From positions 26,140,189-26,204,188 of the forward strand of contig NC_087064.1 of the NCBI RefSeq assembly GCF_963678635.1: DNA of 64,000 nucleotides. Direction: 5' to 3'. The position numbers were made by a program, and so were the translations under genes. This DNA comes from Symsagittifera roscoffensis. Lineage: Eukaryota; Xenacoelomorpha; Acoela; Convolutidae. The notes beneath the pieces are model-generated. The model searched no databases, was not told where the DNA came from, and was given only the letters and a program-made list of their open reading frames with translations. Below are positions 12,461-24,941 of this stretch, one piece after another; position 1 is the first letter of the stretch, and the number at the start of each line of letters is the position of its first letter.

Positions 12461-14369
12461 TAGCTAAGGGTCACAACACTTCGGCGAAGGGTCCCAACCC
12501 TTTGGCGAAGGATCCCAAGACTTTGGCGAAGGGTTCCACCACTCTAGCTAAGGGTCCCAACACATTAGCGAAGGGTCCCAACACATTAGCGAAGGTCCCA
12601 AGACTTTGGCGAAGTGTGCCAAGACTTTGGCGAAGTGTCCCAAGATTTTGGCGAAGTGTCCCAAGATTTTGGCGAAGGGTCCCAAGACTTTGGCGAAGTG
12701 TACCAACACTTTGGTGAAGGGCCCCAACACTTTAGCGAAGGATCCCAACACTTTAGCGAAGTGTCCCAAAACTTTGGTGAAGGACCCAACACTTAAGCGA
12801 AGGGTCCCAAGACTTTGGCCAACACTTTAGCGAAGGGTTCAAATATTCTAGCTAAGGGTCACAACACTTCGGCGAAGGGTCCCAACCCTTTGGCGAAGGA
12901 TCCCAAGACTTTGGCGAAGGGTTCCACCACTCTAGCTAAGGGTCCCAACACATTAGCGAAGGGTCCCAACATTTTAGCGAAGGGTCCCAAGACTTTGGCG
13001 AAGTGTACCAACACTTTAGCGAAGGGTCCCAATATTCTAGCGAAGGGTCTCAATACTCTAGCGAAGGTTCCCAACACTTTTGCGAAGGATCCCAGGACTT
13101 TGGCGAAGGGTCCCAACACTTTAGCGAAGGGTCGTAACACTTTAGCGAAAGGTCCCAACACTTTAGGGAAGGGTTCCAACACTCTAGCGAAGGGTCTCAT
13201 CACTTCGGCGAAGATTCCCAACACTTTTGCGAAGGATCCCAGGACTTTGGCGAAGAGACCCAACACTTTAGCGAAGGGTCGTAACACTTTAGCGAAAGGT
13301 CCCAAGACTTTGGCCAAGGATCCCAACACTTTAGCGAAGGGTCCCAACATTCTAGCCAAGGTTCACATTACTCTAGCGAAGGGTTCCAACACTCCAGCGA
13401 AGGGTCTCACCGCTTCGGCGAAGGGTCCCAACACTTTTTCGAAGGATCCCAGGACTTTGGCGAAGGGAGTCAACACTTTAGCGAAGGGTCGTAACACTTT
13501 AGGGAAAGGTCCCAAGACTATGGCGAAGGGTGCCAACACTAAAGCGAAGGGTCCCAACACTTTAGCGAAGGGTCCCAAGACTTTGGCGAAGTGTGCCAAC
13601 ACTTTAGCGAAGTGTCTCAATATTCTAGCGAAGGGTCTCAATACTCTAGCGAAGGGTCCCAACACGTTGGCGAAGGGCCCAGTACTTTGGCGAAGGGTCA
13701 CAACACTTTAGCGAAGGGTCGTAACACTTTAGCGAAAGGTCCCAAGACTTTGTCCAAGGATCCCAACACTTTAGCGAAGGGTCCCAACAGTCTAGCCAAG
13801 GTTTACATTACTCTAGCGAAGGGTTCCAACACTCCAGCGAAGGGTCTCACCGCTTCGGCGAAGGGTCCCAACACTTTTTCGAAGGATCCCAGGACTTTGG
13901 CGAAGGGAGTCAACACTTTAGCGAAGGGTCGTAACACTTTAGGGAAAGGTCCCAAGACTTTGGCGAAGGGTCCCAACACTTTAGCGAAAGGTCCCAAGAC
14001 TATGGCGAAGGGTGCCAACACTAAAGCGAAAGGTCCCAACACTTTAGCGAAGGGTCCCAAGACTTTGGCGAAGTGTGCCAACACTTTAGCGAAGTGTCTC
14101 AATATTCTAGCGAAGGGTGTCAATACTCTAGCGAAGGGTCCCAACACGTTGGAGAAGGGCCCAGTACTTTGGCGAAGGGTCACAACACTTTAGCGAAGGA
14201 TCCCAACACTTTAGCGAAGGGTCCCAAGACTTTGGCGAAGTGTGCCAACACTTTAGCGAAGTGTCTCAATATTCTAGCGAAGGGTCTCAATACTCTAGCG
14301 AAGGGTTCCAACACGTTGGCGAAGGGCCCAGTACTTTGGCGAAGGGTCACAACACTTTAGCGGAGGATC
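12461..14369 (+). repeat. Irregular satellite with 440/482-bp duplication
   Basis: Monomers enriched in AAGTGTGCC and AAGTGTCCC variants near 12600-12780. The ACATTACTCTAGCGAAGGG monomer at about 13365 recurs at about 13805 (440 bp, 21 monomers minus 1). The offset becomes 482 bp further on because copy 2 has two extra monomers. A related 167-bp step (8 monomers minus 1) links 14073 and 14240. The 298-codon open frame at 12815-13711 is only the AKGPNTL frame of the repeat. No gene seen. Confidence 0.75.
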
Positions 14370-16277
14370 CCAACACTCTAGCTAAGGGTCACAACACTTC
14401 GGCGAAGGATCCCAACCCTTTGGCGAAGGGTCTCAAGACTTCGGCGAAGGGACCCAACACTCTAGCTAAGGGTCACAACACTTCGCGAAGGATCCCAACC
14501 CTTTGGCGAAGGGTTCCAACACTTAAGCGAAGGGTCACAACACTCTAACGAAGGGTCCCAACTCTTTAGCGAAGGGTCTCAAAACTTTGGTGAAGGGCCC
14601 CAACACCTTAGGGAAGGGTTCCAACACTCCAGCGAAGGGTCTCACTGCTTCGGCGAAGGGTCCCAACACTTTTTCGAAGGATCCCAGGACTTTGGCGAAG
14701 GGTCCCAACACTTTAGCGAAGGGTCGTAACACTTTAGGGAAAGGTCCCAAGACTTTGGCGAAGGGTCCCAACATTTAGCGAAAGGTCCCAAGACTTTGGC
14801 GAATGGTGCCAACACTAAAGCGAAGGGTCCCAACACTTTAGCGAAGGGTCCCAAGACTTTGGCGAAGTGTGCCAACACTTTAGCGAAGGGTCCCAATATT
14901 CTAGCGAAGGGTCTCAATACTCTAGCGAAGGGTCACAAGACGTTGGCGAAGGGCCCCAAGACTTTGGCGAAGGGTCCCAAGATTTTGGCGAAGAGTCCTA
15001 ACTTTTTAGCGAAGCGTCCCAACACTTTGGCGAAGGGTCCCAACACTTTGGAAAAGGGTCCCAACACTTCGGCGAAGGGTCACAACACTTTGGAAAAGGG
15101 TCCCAACACTTCGGCGAAGGGTCACAACACTTCGGCGAAGGTCCCAACACTTTTGCGAAGGATCCCAGGACTTTGGCGAAGGGTTCCAACACTTTAGCGA
15201 AGGGTCGTAACACTTTAGCGAAAAGTCCCAAGACTTTGGCGAAGGGTCCCAACACTTTAGCGAAAGGTCCCAATATTCTAGCGAAGGGTCTCAATACTCT
15301 AGCGAAGGGTCACGACACTTTGGCGAAAGGTCCCAACACTTAAGCGAAGGTCCCAACACTTTTGCGAAGGATCCCAGGACTTTGGCGAAGGGTCCCAACA
15401 CTTTAGCGAAGGGTCGTAACACTTTAGCGAAAAGTCCCAAGACTTTGGCGAAGGTTCCGAACACTTTAGCGAAAGGTCCCAAGACTTTGGCGAAGTGTGC
15501 CAACACTTTAGCGAAGTGTCTCAATATTCTAGCGAAGGGTCTCAATACTCTAGCGAAGGGTCCCAACACGTTGGCGAAGGGCCCAGTACTTTGGCGAAGG
15601 GTCACAACACTTTAGCGAAGGATCCCAACACATTAGCGAAGGGCTCCAACACTTTCGCGAAGGGACCAAACACCTGAACTAAGGGTTCCAATAGTTTGGG
15701 AAAGGACCCAACACTCTAGCTAAGGGTCACAACACTTCGGCGAAGGATCCCAACCCTTTGGCGAAGGGTCCCAAGACTTCGGCGAAGGGATTCAACACTC
15801 TAGCTAAGGGTCACAACACTTCGCGAAGGATCCCAACCCTTTGGCGAAGGGTTCCAACACTTAAGCGAAGGGTCACAACACTCTAGCGAAGGGTCCCAAC
15901 TCTTTAGCGAAGGGTCTCAAAACTTTGGTGAAGGGCCCCAACACCTTAGGGAAGGGTTCCAACACTCCAGCGAAGGGTCTCACTGCTTCGGCGAAGGCCC
16001 CAACACTTTTTCGAAGGATCCCAGGACTTTGGCGAAGGGTCCCAACACTTTAGCGAAGGGTCGTAACACTTTAGGGAAAGGTCCCAAGACTTTGGCGAAG
16101 GGTCCCAACATTTAGCGAAAGGTCCCAAGACTTTGGCGAAGGGTGCCAACACTAAAGCGAAGGGGCCCAACACTTTAGCGAAGGGTCGCAAGACTTTGGC
16201 GAAGTGTGCCAACACTTTAGCGAAGGGTCCCAATATTCTAGCGAAGGGTCTCAATACTCTAGCGAAGGGTCACAAGA
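14370..16277 (+). repeat. 1.3-kb higher-order array: leading part and first step
   Basis: Start of the array defined by the CGTTGGCGAAGGGCCCCAAG anchor, seen at 14941, 16278, 17550, 19179, 20808 and 22082. The first anchor-to-anchor step is 1,337 bp, about 64 bp longer than the second. The excess is three monomers near 14980-15045 (AAGATTTTGGCG, AACTTTTTAGCG and AACACTTTGGCG types) missing from the inner copies. Upstream of 14941 the same variant order is recognisable back to about 14370. Confidence 0.85.
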
Positions 16278-17549
16278 CGTTGGCGAAGGGCCCCAAGACT
16301 TTGGCGAAGGGTCCCAACACTTTGGAAAAGGGTCCCAACACTTCGGCGAAGGGTCACAACACTTTGGAAAAGGGTCCCAACACTTCGGCGAAGGTCACAA
16401 CACTTCGGCGAAGGTCCCAACACTTTTGCGAAGGATCCCAGGACTTTGGCGAAGGGTTCCAACACTTTAGCGAAGGGTCGTAACACTTTAGCGAAAAGTC
16501 CCAAGACTTTGGCGAAGGGTCCCAACACTTTAGCGAAAGGTCCCAATATTCTAGCGAAGGGTCTCAATACTCTAGCGAAGGGTCACGACACTTTGGCGAA
16601 AGGTCCCAACACTTAAGCGAAGGTCCCAACACTTTTGCGAAGGATCCCAGGACTTTGGCGAAGGGTCCCAACACTTTAGCGAAGGGTCGTAACACTTTAG
16701 CGAAAAGTCCCAAGACTTTGGCGAAGGTTCCGAACACTTTAGCGAAAGGTCCCAAGACTTTGGCGAAGTGTGCCAACACTTTAGCGAAGTGTCTCAATAT
16801 TCTAGCGAAGGGTCTCAATACTCTAGCGAAGGGTCCCAACACGTTGGCGAAGGGCCCCGTACTTTGGCGAAGGGTCACAACACTTTAGCGAAGGATCCCA
16901 ACACATTAGCGAAGGGCTCCAACACTTTCGCGAAGGGACCAAACACCTGAACTAAGGGTTCCAATAGTTTGGGAAAGGACCCAACACTCTAGCTAAGGGT
17001 CACAACACTTCGGCGAAGGATCCCAACCCTTTGGCGAAGGGTCCCAAGACTTCGGCGAAGGGACCCAACACTCTAGCTAAGGGTCACAACACTTCGCGAA
17101 GGATCCCAACCCTTTGGCGAAGGGTTCCAACACTTAAGCGAAGGGTCACAACACTCTAGCGAAGGGTCCCAACTCTTTAGCGAAGGGTCTCAAACTTTGG
17201 TGAAGGGCCCCAACACCTTAGGGAAGGGTTCCAACACTCCAGCGAAGGGTCTCACTGCTTCGGCGAAGGCCCCAACACTTTTTCGAAGGATCCCAGGACT
17301 TTGGCGAAGGGTCCCAACACTTTAGCGAAGGGTCGTAACACTTTAGGGAAAGGTCCCAAGACTTTGGCGAAGGGTCCCAACATTTAGCGAAAGGTCCCAA
17401 GACTTTGGCGAAGGGTGCCAACACTAAAGCGAAGGGGCCCAACACTTTAGCGAAGGGTCGCAAGACTTTGGCGAAGTGTGCCAACACTTTAGCGAAGGGT
17501 CCCAATATTCTAGCGAAGGGTCTCAATACTCTAGCGAAGGGTCACAAGA
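16278..17549 (+). repeat. 1,272-bp higher-order copy
   Basis: Inner copy of the CGTTGG-anchored array, 60 monomers plus 12 bp. It carries characteristic short monomers such as GAAGGCCCCAACAC and GAAGGTCCCAACAC. It lacks the three monomers retained in the first and last copies. Confidence 0.88.
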
Positions 17550-19178
17550 CGTTGGCGAAGGGCCCCAAGACTTTGGCGAAGGGTCCCAACACTTTGGAAA
17601 AGGGTCCCAACACTTCGGCGAAGGGTCACAACACTTTGGAAAAGGGTCCCAACACTTTGGCGAAGGGTCACAACACTTCGGCGAAGGTCCCAACACTTTT
17701 GCGAAGGATCCCAGGACTTTGGCGAAGGGTTCCAACACTTTAGCGAAGGGTCGTAACACTTTAGCGAAAAGTCCCAAGACTTTGGCGAAGGGTCCCAACA
17801 CTTTAGCGAAAGGTCCCAATATTCTAGCGAAGGGTCTCAATACTCTAGCGAAGGGTCACGACACTTTGGCGAAAGGTCCCAACACTTAAGCGAAGGTCCC
17901 AACACTTTTGCGAAGGATCCCAGGACTTTGGCGAAGGGTCCCAACACTTTAGCGAAGGGTCGTAACACTTTAGCGAAAAGTCCCAAGACTTTGGCGAAGG
18001 TTCCGAACACTTTAGCGAAAGGTCCCAAGACTTTGGCGAAGTGTGCCAACACTTTAGCGAAGTGTCTCAATATTCTAGCGAAGGGTCTCAATACTCTAGC
18101 GAAGGGTCCCAACACGTTGGCGAAGGGCCCAGTACTTTGGCGAAGGGTCACAACACTTTAGCGAAGGATCCCAACACATTAGCGAAGGGCTCCAACACTT
18201 TCGCGAAGGGACCAAACACCTGAACTAAGGGTTCCAATAGTTTGGGAAAGGACCCAACACTCTAGCTAAGGGTCACAACACTTCGGCGAAGGATCCCAAC
18301 ACTTTAGCGAAGGGTCGTAACACTTTAGCGAAAAGTCCCAAGACTTTGGCGAAGGTTCCGAACACTTTAGCGAAAGGTCCCAAGACTTTGGCGAAGTGTG
18401 CCAACACTTTAGCGAAGTGTCTCAATATTCTAGCGAAGGGTCTCAATACTCTAGCGAAGGGTCCCAACACGTTGGCGAAGGGCCCAGTACTTTGGCGAAG
18501 GGTCACAACACTTTAGCGAAGGATCCCAACACATTAGCGAAGGGCTCCAACACTTTCGCGAAGGGACCAAACACCTGAACTAAGGGTTCCAATAGTTTGG
18601 GAAAGGACCCAACACTCTAGCTAAGGGTCACAACACTTCGGCGAAGGATCCCAACCCTTTGGCGAAGGGTCCCAAGACTTCGGCGAAGGGACCCAACACT
18701 CTAGCTAAGGGTCACAACACTTCGCGAAGGATCCCAACCCTTTGGCGAAGGGTTCCAACACTTAAGCGAAGGGTCACAACACTCTAGCGAAGGGTCCCAA
18801 CTCTTTAGCGAAGGGTCTCAAAACTTTGGTGAAGGGCCCCAACACCTTAGGGAAGGGTTCCAACACTCCAGCGAAGGGTCTCACTGCTTCGGCGAAGGCC
18901 CCAACACTTTTTCGAAGGATCCCAGGACTTTGGCGAAGGGTCCCAACACTTTAGCGAAGGGTCGTAACACTTTAGGGAAAGGTCCCAAGACTTTGGCGAA
19001 GGGTCCCAACATTTAGCGAAAGGTCCCAAGACTTTGGCGAAGGGTGCCAACACTAAAGCGAAGGGGCCCAACACTTTAGCGAAGGGTCGCAAGACTTTGG
19101 CGAAGTGTGCCAACACTTTAGCGAAGGGTCCCAATATTCTAGCGAAGGGTCTCAATACTCTAGCGAAGGGTCACAAGA
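17550..19178 (+). repeat. 1,629-bp higher-order copy with internal 355-bp duplication
   Basis: Like the 1,272-bp copy but with an internal direct duplication: the variant at 18041 recurs at 18396 (355 bp, 17 monomers minus 2). The junction is at 18300, where GGATCCCAAC runs into ACTTTAGCG instead of the usual CCTTTGGCG. Confidence 0.88.
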
Positions 19179-20807
19179 CGTTGGCGAAGGGCCCCAAGAC
19201 TTTGGCGAAGGGTCCCAACACTTTGGAAAAGGGTCCCAACACTTCGGCGAAGGGTCACAACACTTTGGAAAAGGGTCCCAACACTTCGGCGAAGGGTCAC
19301 AACACTTCGGCGAAGGTCCCAACACTTTTGCGAAGGATCCCAGGACTTTGGCGAAGGGTTCCAACACTTTAGCGAAGGGTCGTAACACTTAAGCGAAAAG
19401 TCCCAAGACTTTGGCGAAGGGTCCCAACACTTTAGCGAAAGGTCCCAATATTCTAGCGAAGGGTCTCAATACTCTAGCGAAGGGTCACGACACTTTGGCG
19501 AAAGGTCCCAACACTTAAGCGAAGGTCCCAACACTTTTGCGAAGGATCCCAGGACTTTGGCGAAGGGTCCCAACACTTTAGCGAAGGGTCGTAACACTTT
19601 AGCGAAAAGTCCCAAGACTTTGGCGAAGGTTCCGAACACTTTAGCGAAAGGTCCCAAGACTTTGGCGAAGTATGCCAACACTTTAGCGAAGTGTCTCAAT
19701 ATTCTAGCGAAGGGTCTCAATACTCTAGCGAAGGGTCCCAACACGTTGGCGAAGGGCCCAGTACTTTGGCGAAGGGTCACAACACTTTAGCGAAGGATCC
19801 CAACACATTAGCGAAGGGCTCCAACACTTTCGCGAAGGGACCAAACACCTGAACTAAGGGTTCCAATAGTTTGGGAAAGGACCCAACACTCTAGCTAAGG
19901 GTCACAACACTTCGGCGAAGGATCCCAACACTTTAGCGAAGGGTCGTAACACTTTAGCGAAAAGTCCCAAGACTTTGGCGAAGGTTCCGAACACTTTAGC
20001 GAAAGGTCCCAAGACTTTGGCGAAGTGTGCCAACACTTTAGCGAAGTGTCTCAATATTCTAGCGAAGGGTCTCAATACTCTAGCGAAGGGTCCCAACACG
20101 TTGGCGAAGGGCCCAGTACTTTGGCGAAGGGTCACAACATTTTAGCGAAGGATCCCAACACATTAGCGAAGGGCTCCAACACTTTCGCGAAGGGACCAAA
20201 CACCTGAACTAAGGGTTCCAATAGTTTGGGAAAGGACCCAACACTCTAGCTAAGGGTCACAACACTTCGGCGAAGGATCCCAACCCTTTGGCGAAGGGTC
20301 CCAAGACTTCGGCGAAGGGACCCAACACTCTAGCTAAGGGTCACAACACTTCGCGAAGGATCCCAACCCTTTGGCGAAGGGTTCCAACACTTAAGCGAAG
20401 GGTCACAACACTCTAGCGAAGGGTCCCAACTCTTTAGCGAAGGGTCTCAAAACTTTGGTGAAGGGCCCCAACACCTTAGGGAAGGGTTCCAACACTCCAG
20501 CGAAGGGTCTCACTGCTTCGGCGAAGGCCCCAACACTTTTTCGAAGGATCCCAGGACTTTGGCGAAGGGTCCCAACACTTTAGCGAAGGGTCGTAACACT
20601 TTAGGGAAAGGTCCCAAGACTTTGGCGAAGGGTCCCAACATTTAGCGAAAGGTCCCAAGACTTTGGCGAAGGGTGCCAACACTAAAGCGAAGGGGCCCAA
20701 CACTTTAGCGAAGGGTCGCAAGACTTTGGCGAAGTGTGCCAACACTTTAGCGAAGGGTCCCAATATTCTAGCGAAGGGTCTCAATACTCTAGCGAAGGGT
20801 CACAAGA
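19179..20807 (+). repeat. 1,629-bp higher-order copy, second
   Basis: Repeats the preceding 1,629-bp copy, including the same internal duplication with its junction at 19929, exactly 1,629 bp after the first. Identical junctions mean the 355-bp duplication happened once and was then spread as part of the larger unit. A private change is AAGTATGCC in place of AAGTGTGCC near 19670. Confidence 0.88.
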
Positions 20808-22081
20808 CGTTGGCGAAGGGCCCCAAGACTTTGGCGAAGGGTCCCAACACTTTGGAAAAGGGTCCCAACACTTCGGCGAAGGGTCACAACACTTTGGAAA
20901 AGGGTCCCAACACTTCGGCGGAGGGTCACAACACTTCGGCGAAGGTCCCAACACTTTTGCGAAGGATCCCAGGACTTTGGCGAAGGGTTCCAACACTTTA
21001 GCGAAGGGTCGTAACACTTTAGCGAAAAGTCCCAAGACTTTGGCGAAGGGTCCCAACACTTTAGCGAAAGGTCCCAATATTCTAGCGAAGGGTCTCAATA
21101 CTCTAGCGAAGGGTCACGACACTTTGGCGAAAGGTCCCAACACTTAAGCGAAGGTCCCAACACTTTTGCGAAGGATCCCAGGACTTTGGCGAAGGGTCCC
21201 AACACTTTAGCGAAGGGTCGTAACACTTTAGCGAAAAGTCCCAAGACTTTGGCGAAGGTTCCGAACACTTTAGCGAAAGGTCCCAAGACTTTGGCGAAGT
21301 GTGCCAACACTTTAGCGAAGTGTCTCAATATTCTAGCGAAGGGTCTCAATACTCTAGCGAAGGGTCCCAACACGTTGGCGAAGGGCCCAGTACTTTGGCG
21401 AAGGGTCACAACACTTTAGCGAAGGATCCCAACACATTAGCGAAGGGCTCCAACACTTTCGCGAAGGGACCAAACACCTGAACTAAGGGTTCCAATAGTT
21501 TGGGAAAGGACCCAACACTCTAGCTAAGGGTCACAACACTTCGGCGAAGGATCCCAACCCTTTGGCGAAGGGTCCCAAGACTTCGGCGAAGGGACCCAAC
21601 ACTCTAGCTAAGGGTCACAACACTTCGCGAAGGATCCCAACCCTTTGGCGAAGGGTTCCAACACTTAAGCGAAGGGTCACAACACTCTAGCGAAGGGTCC
21701 CAACTCTTTAGCGAAGGGTCTCAAAACTTTGGTGAAGGGCCCCAACACCTTAGGGAAGGGTTCCAACACTCCAGCGAAGGGTCTCACTGCTTCGGCGAAG
21801 GCCCCAACACTTTTTCGAAGGATCCCAGGACTTTGGCGAAGGGTCCCAACACTTTAGCGAAGGGTCGTAACACTTTAGGGAAAGGTCCCAAGACTTTGGC
21901 GAAGGGTCCCAACATTTAGCGAAAGGTCCCAAGACTTTGGCGAAGGGTGCCAACACTAAAGCGAAGGGGCCCAACACTTTAGCGAAGGGTCGCAAGACTT
22001 TGGCGAAGTGTGCCAACACTTTAGCGAAGGGTCCCAATATTCTAGCGAAGGGTCTCAATACTCTAGCGAAGGGTCACAAGA
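20808..22081 (+). repeat. 1,274-bp higher-order copy
   Basis: Returns to the short form without the internal 355-bp duplication. Otherwise it has the same variant order, including the CTTTCGCGAAGGG, then ACCAAACACCTGAAC block near 21460-21480. Confidence 0.88.
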
Positions 22082-22650
22082 CGTTGGCGAAGGGCCCCAA
22101 GACTTTGGCGAAGGGTCCCAAGATTTTGGCGAAGAGTCCTAACACTTTAGCGAAGCGTCCCAACACTTTGGCGAAGGGTCCCAAGACTTTGGCGAAGGTC
22201 CCAACACTTTAGCGAATGGTCCCAACACTTTGGAAAAGGGTCCCAACACTTCGGCGAAGGGTCACAACACTTCGGCGAAGGGTCACAACACTTCGGCGAA
22301 GGTCCCAACACTTTTGCGAAGGATCCCAGGACTTTGGCGAATGGTCCCAACACTTTAGCGAAGGGTCGTAACACTTTAGCGAAAAGTCCCAAGACTTTGG
22401 CGAAGGGTCCCAACACTTTAGCGAAAGGTCCCAATATTCTAGCGAAGGGTCTCAATACTCTAGCGAAGGGTCACGACACTTTGGCGAAAGGTCCCAACAC
22501 TTAAGCGAAGGTCCCAACACTTTTGCGAATGATCCCAGGACTTTGCCGAAGGGTCCCAACACTTTAGCGAAGGGTCGTAACACTTTAGCGAAAAGTCCCA
22601 AGACTTTGGCGAAGGGTCCCAACACTTTAGCGAAAGGTCCCACGACTTTG
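22082..22650 (+). repeat. Truncated terminal copy of the 1.27-kb unit
   Basis: The last copy follows the unit for about 570 bp and then diverges at CCCACGACTTTGG near 22650. Like the first copy it keeps the extra AAGATTTTGG-type monomers (22112-22185) that inner copies lack, consistent with array edges escaping homogenisation. Confidence 0.82.
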
Positions 22651-24941
22651 GCGAAGGGTGCCAACACTTAAGCGAAGGGTCTCAACACCTTAGCGAAGGG
22701 TCCCAGGCTTTGGCGAAGGGTCCCAATATTCTAGCGAAGGGTCTCAATACTCTAGCGAAGGGTCACAACACTTTGGCGAAGGGTCCCAACACTTTAGCGA
22801 AGGGTCCCAACACTTCAGCGAAGTGTCCCAAAACTTTGGTGAAGAGCCCCAACACTTTAGGGAAGGGTTCCAACACTCTAGCGAAGGGCCCCATCCCTTC
22901 GGCGAAGGGTCCCAACACTTTTCCGAAGGATCCCAGGACTTTGGCGAAGGGTCCCAACAATTTAGCGAAGAGTCGTATTACTTTAGCGAAAGATCCCAAG
23001 ACTTTGGCGAAGGGTCCCAACACTTTAGCGAAATGTCCCAAGACTTTGGCGAAGGGTCCCAACACTCTAGCGAAGGGTCCCAACACTCTAGCGAAGCATC
23101 CCATCACTTCGGCGAAGGGTCCCAACACAATGGCGAAGGGCCCAATACTTTGGCGAAGGGTCCCAACACTTTAGCGAAGGATCCCAACACTTTAGCGAAG
23201 GGTCCCAACACTTTCGCGAAGTACCGAACACCTGAACTAAGTGTTCCAATACTTTGGCGAAGGGTCCCAATTTTCTAGCTAAGAGTCACAACACTTCGGC
23301 GAAGGGTCCCAACCCTTTGGCGAAAGGTCCCAAGACTTTGGCGAAGGGTTCCAACACTCTAGCTAAGGGTCCCAACACAATAGCGTAGGGTCCCAACACT
23401 TAAGCGAAGGGTCACAACACTCTAGCGAAGGGTCCCAACACTTTAGCGAAGTGTCCCAAAACTTTGGTGAAGGGCTCAACGCTTAAGGGAAGGGTTCATA
23501 CACTCTAGCGAAGGATCTCACCACTTCGGCGAAAGGTCCCAACCTTTTTGCGAAGGATCCCAGGACTTTGACGAAGGATCCCATCACTTTAGCGAAGAGT
23601 CGTAACACTTTAGCGAAAGGTCCCAAGACTTAGGCGAAGGGTCCCAACACTTTGGCGAAAGGTCCCAACACTTAAGCGAAGGGTCCTAACACTTTAGCGA
23701 AGGGTCCCAAGACTTTGGCGAAGTGTGCCAACACTTTAGCGAAGGGTCCCAACACAATGGCGAAGGGTCCGAACACTCTAGCGAAGCGTCCCATCACTTC
23801 GGCGAAGGGTCCCAACACAATGGCGAAGGGCCCAATACTTTGGCGAAGGGTCCCAACACTTTAGCGAAGGATCCCAACACTTTCGCGAAAAGTCCGAACT
23901 TGGAATCCTGAACTTTTTTCGAAGGATCCCAGGACTTTGGCGAAGGATCCCAACACTTTAGCGAAGGGTCGTAACACTTTAGGGAAAGGTCCCAATTCTT
24001 TGGCGAAGGGTCCCAACACTTTAGCGAAAGGTCCCAAGACTTTGGCGAAGGGTGCCAACACTTAAGCGAAGAGTCCTAACACTTTAGCGAAGGGTCCCAA
24101 GACTTTGGCGAAGTGTGCCAACACTTTCGCGAAGGGTCCCAATATTCTAGCGAAGGGTCTCAATACTCTAGCGAAGGGTCACAACACGTTGACGAAGGGT
24201 CCCATGACTTTGGCGAAGGGTCCCCAGACTTTGGCAACGGGTTTCAAGATTTTGGCGAAGGGTCCCAACACTTTAGCTAAGGGTCCCAACACTTTGGCGA
24301 AGGGTCCCAACACTTAAGCGAAGGGTCCCAACACTCTAGCGAAGCGTCCCATCACTTCGGCGAAGGGTCCCAACACAATGGCGAAGGGCCCAATACTTTG
24401 GTGAAGGATCCCAACACTTTGGCGAAAGGTCCCAAGACTTTGGCGAAGGGTCCCAACACTTAAGCGAAGGGTCCTAACACTTTAGCGAAGGGTCCCAAGA
24501 CTTTGGCGAAGTGTGCCAACACTTTAGCGAAGGGTCCCAACACAATGGCGAAGGGTCCGAACACTCTAGCGAAGCGTCCCATCACTTCGGCGAAGGGTCC
24601 CAACACAATGGCGAAGGGCCCAATACTTTGGCGAAGGGTCCCAACACTTTAGCGAAGGATCCCAACACTTTAGCGAAGGGTCGTAACACTTTAGGGAAAG
24701 GTCCCAATTCTTTGGCGAAGGGTCCCAACACTTTAGCGAAAGGTCCCAAGACTTTGGCGAAGGGTGCCAACACTTAAGCGAAGAGTCCTAACACTTTAGC
24801 GAAAGGACCCAAGACTTTGGCGAAGTGTGCCAACACTTTCGCGAAGGGTCCCAATATTCTAGCGAAGGGTCTCAATACTCTAGCGAAGGGTCACAACACG
24901 TTGACGAAGGGTCCCATGACTTTGGCGAAGGGTCCCCAGAC
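22651..24941 (+). repeat. 0.71-0.79-kb higher-order units
   Basis: The AAGTGTGCCAACACTTTAG plus CCAACACAATGG landmark recurs at 23723, 24511 and 25223 (steps of 788 and 712 bp). 24105 and 24817 are also 712 bp apart. The 76-bp difference maps to 23890-23930, where a 27-bp monomer (CCGAACTTGGAATCCTGAAC) is joined abruptly to TTTTTTCGAAGG, a rearrangement scar. No gene seen. Confidence 0.82.
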
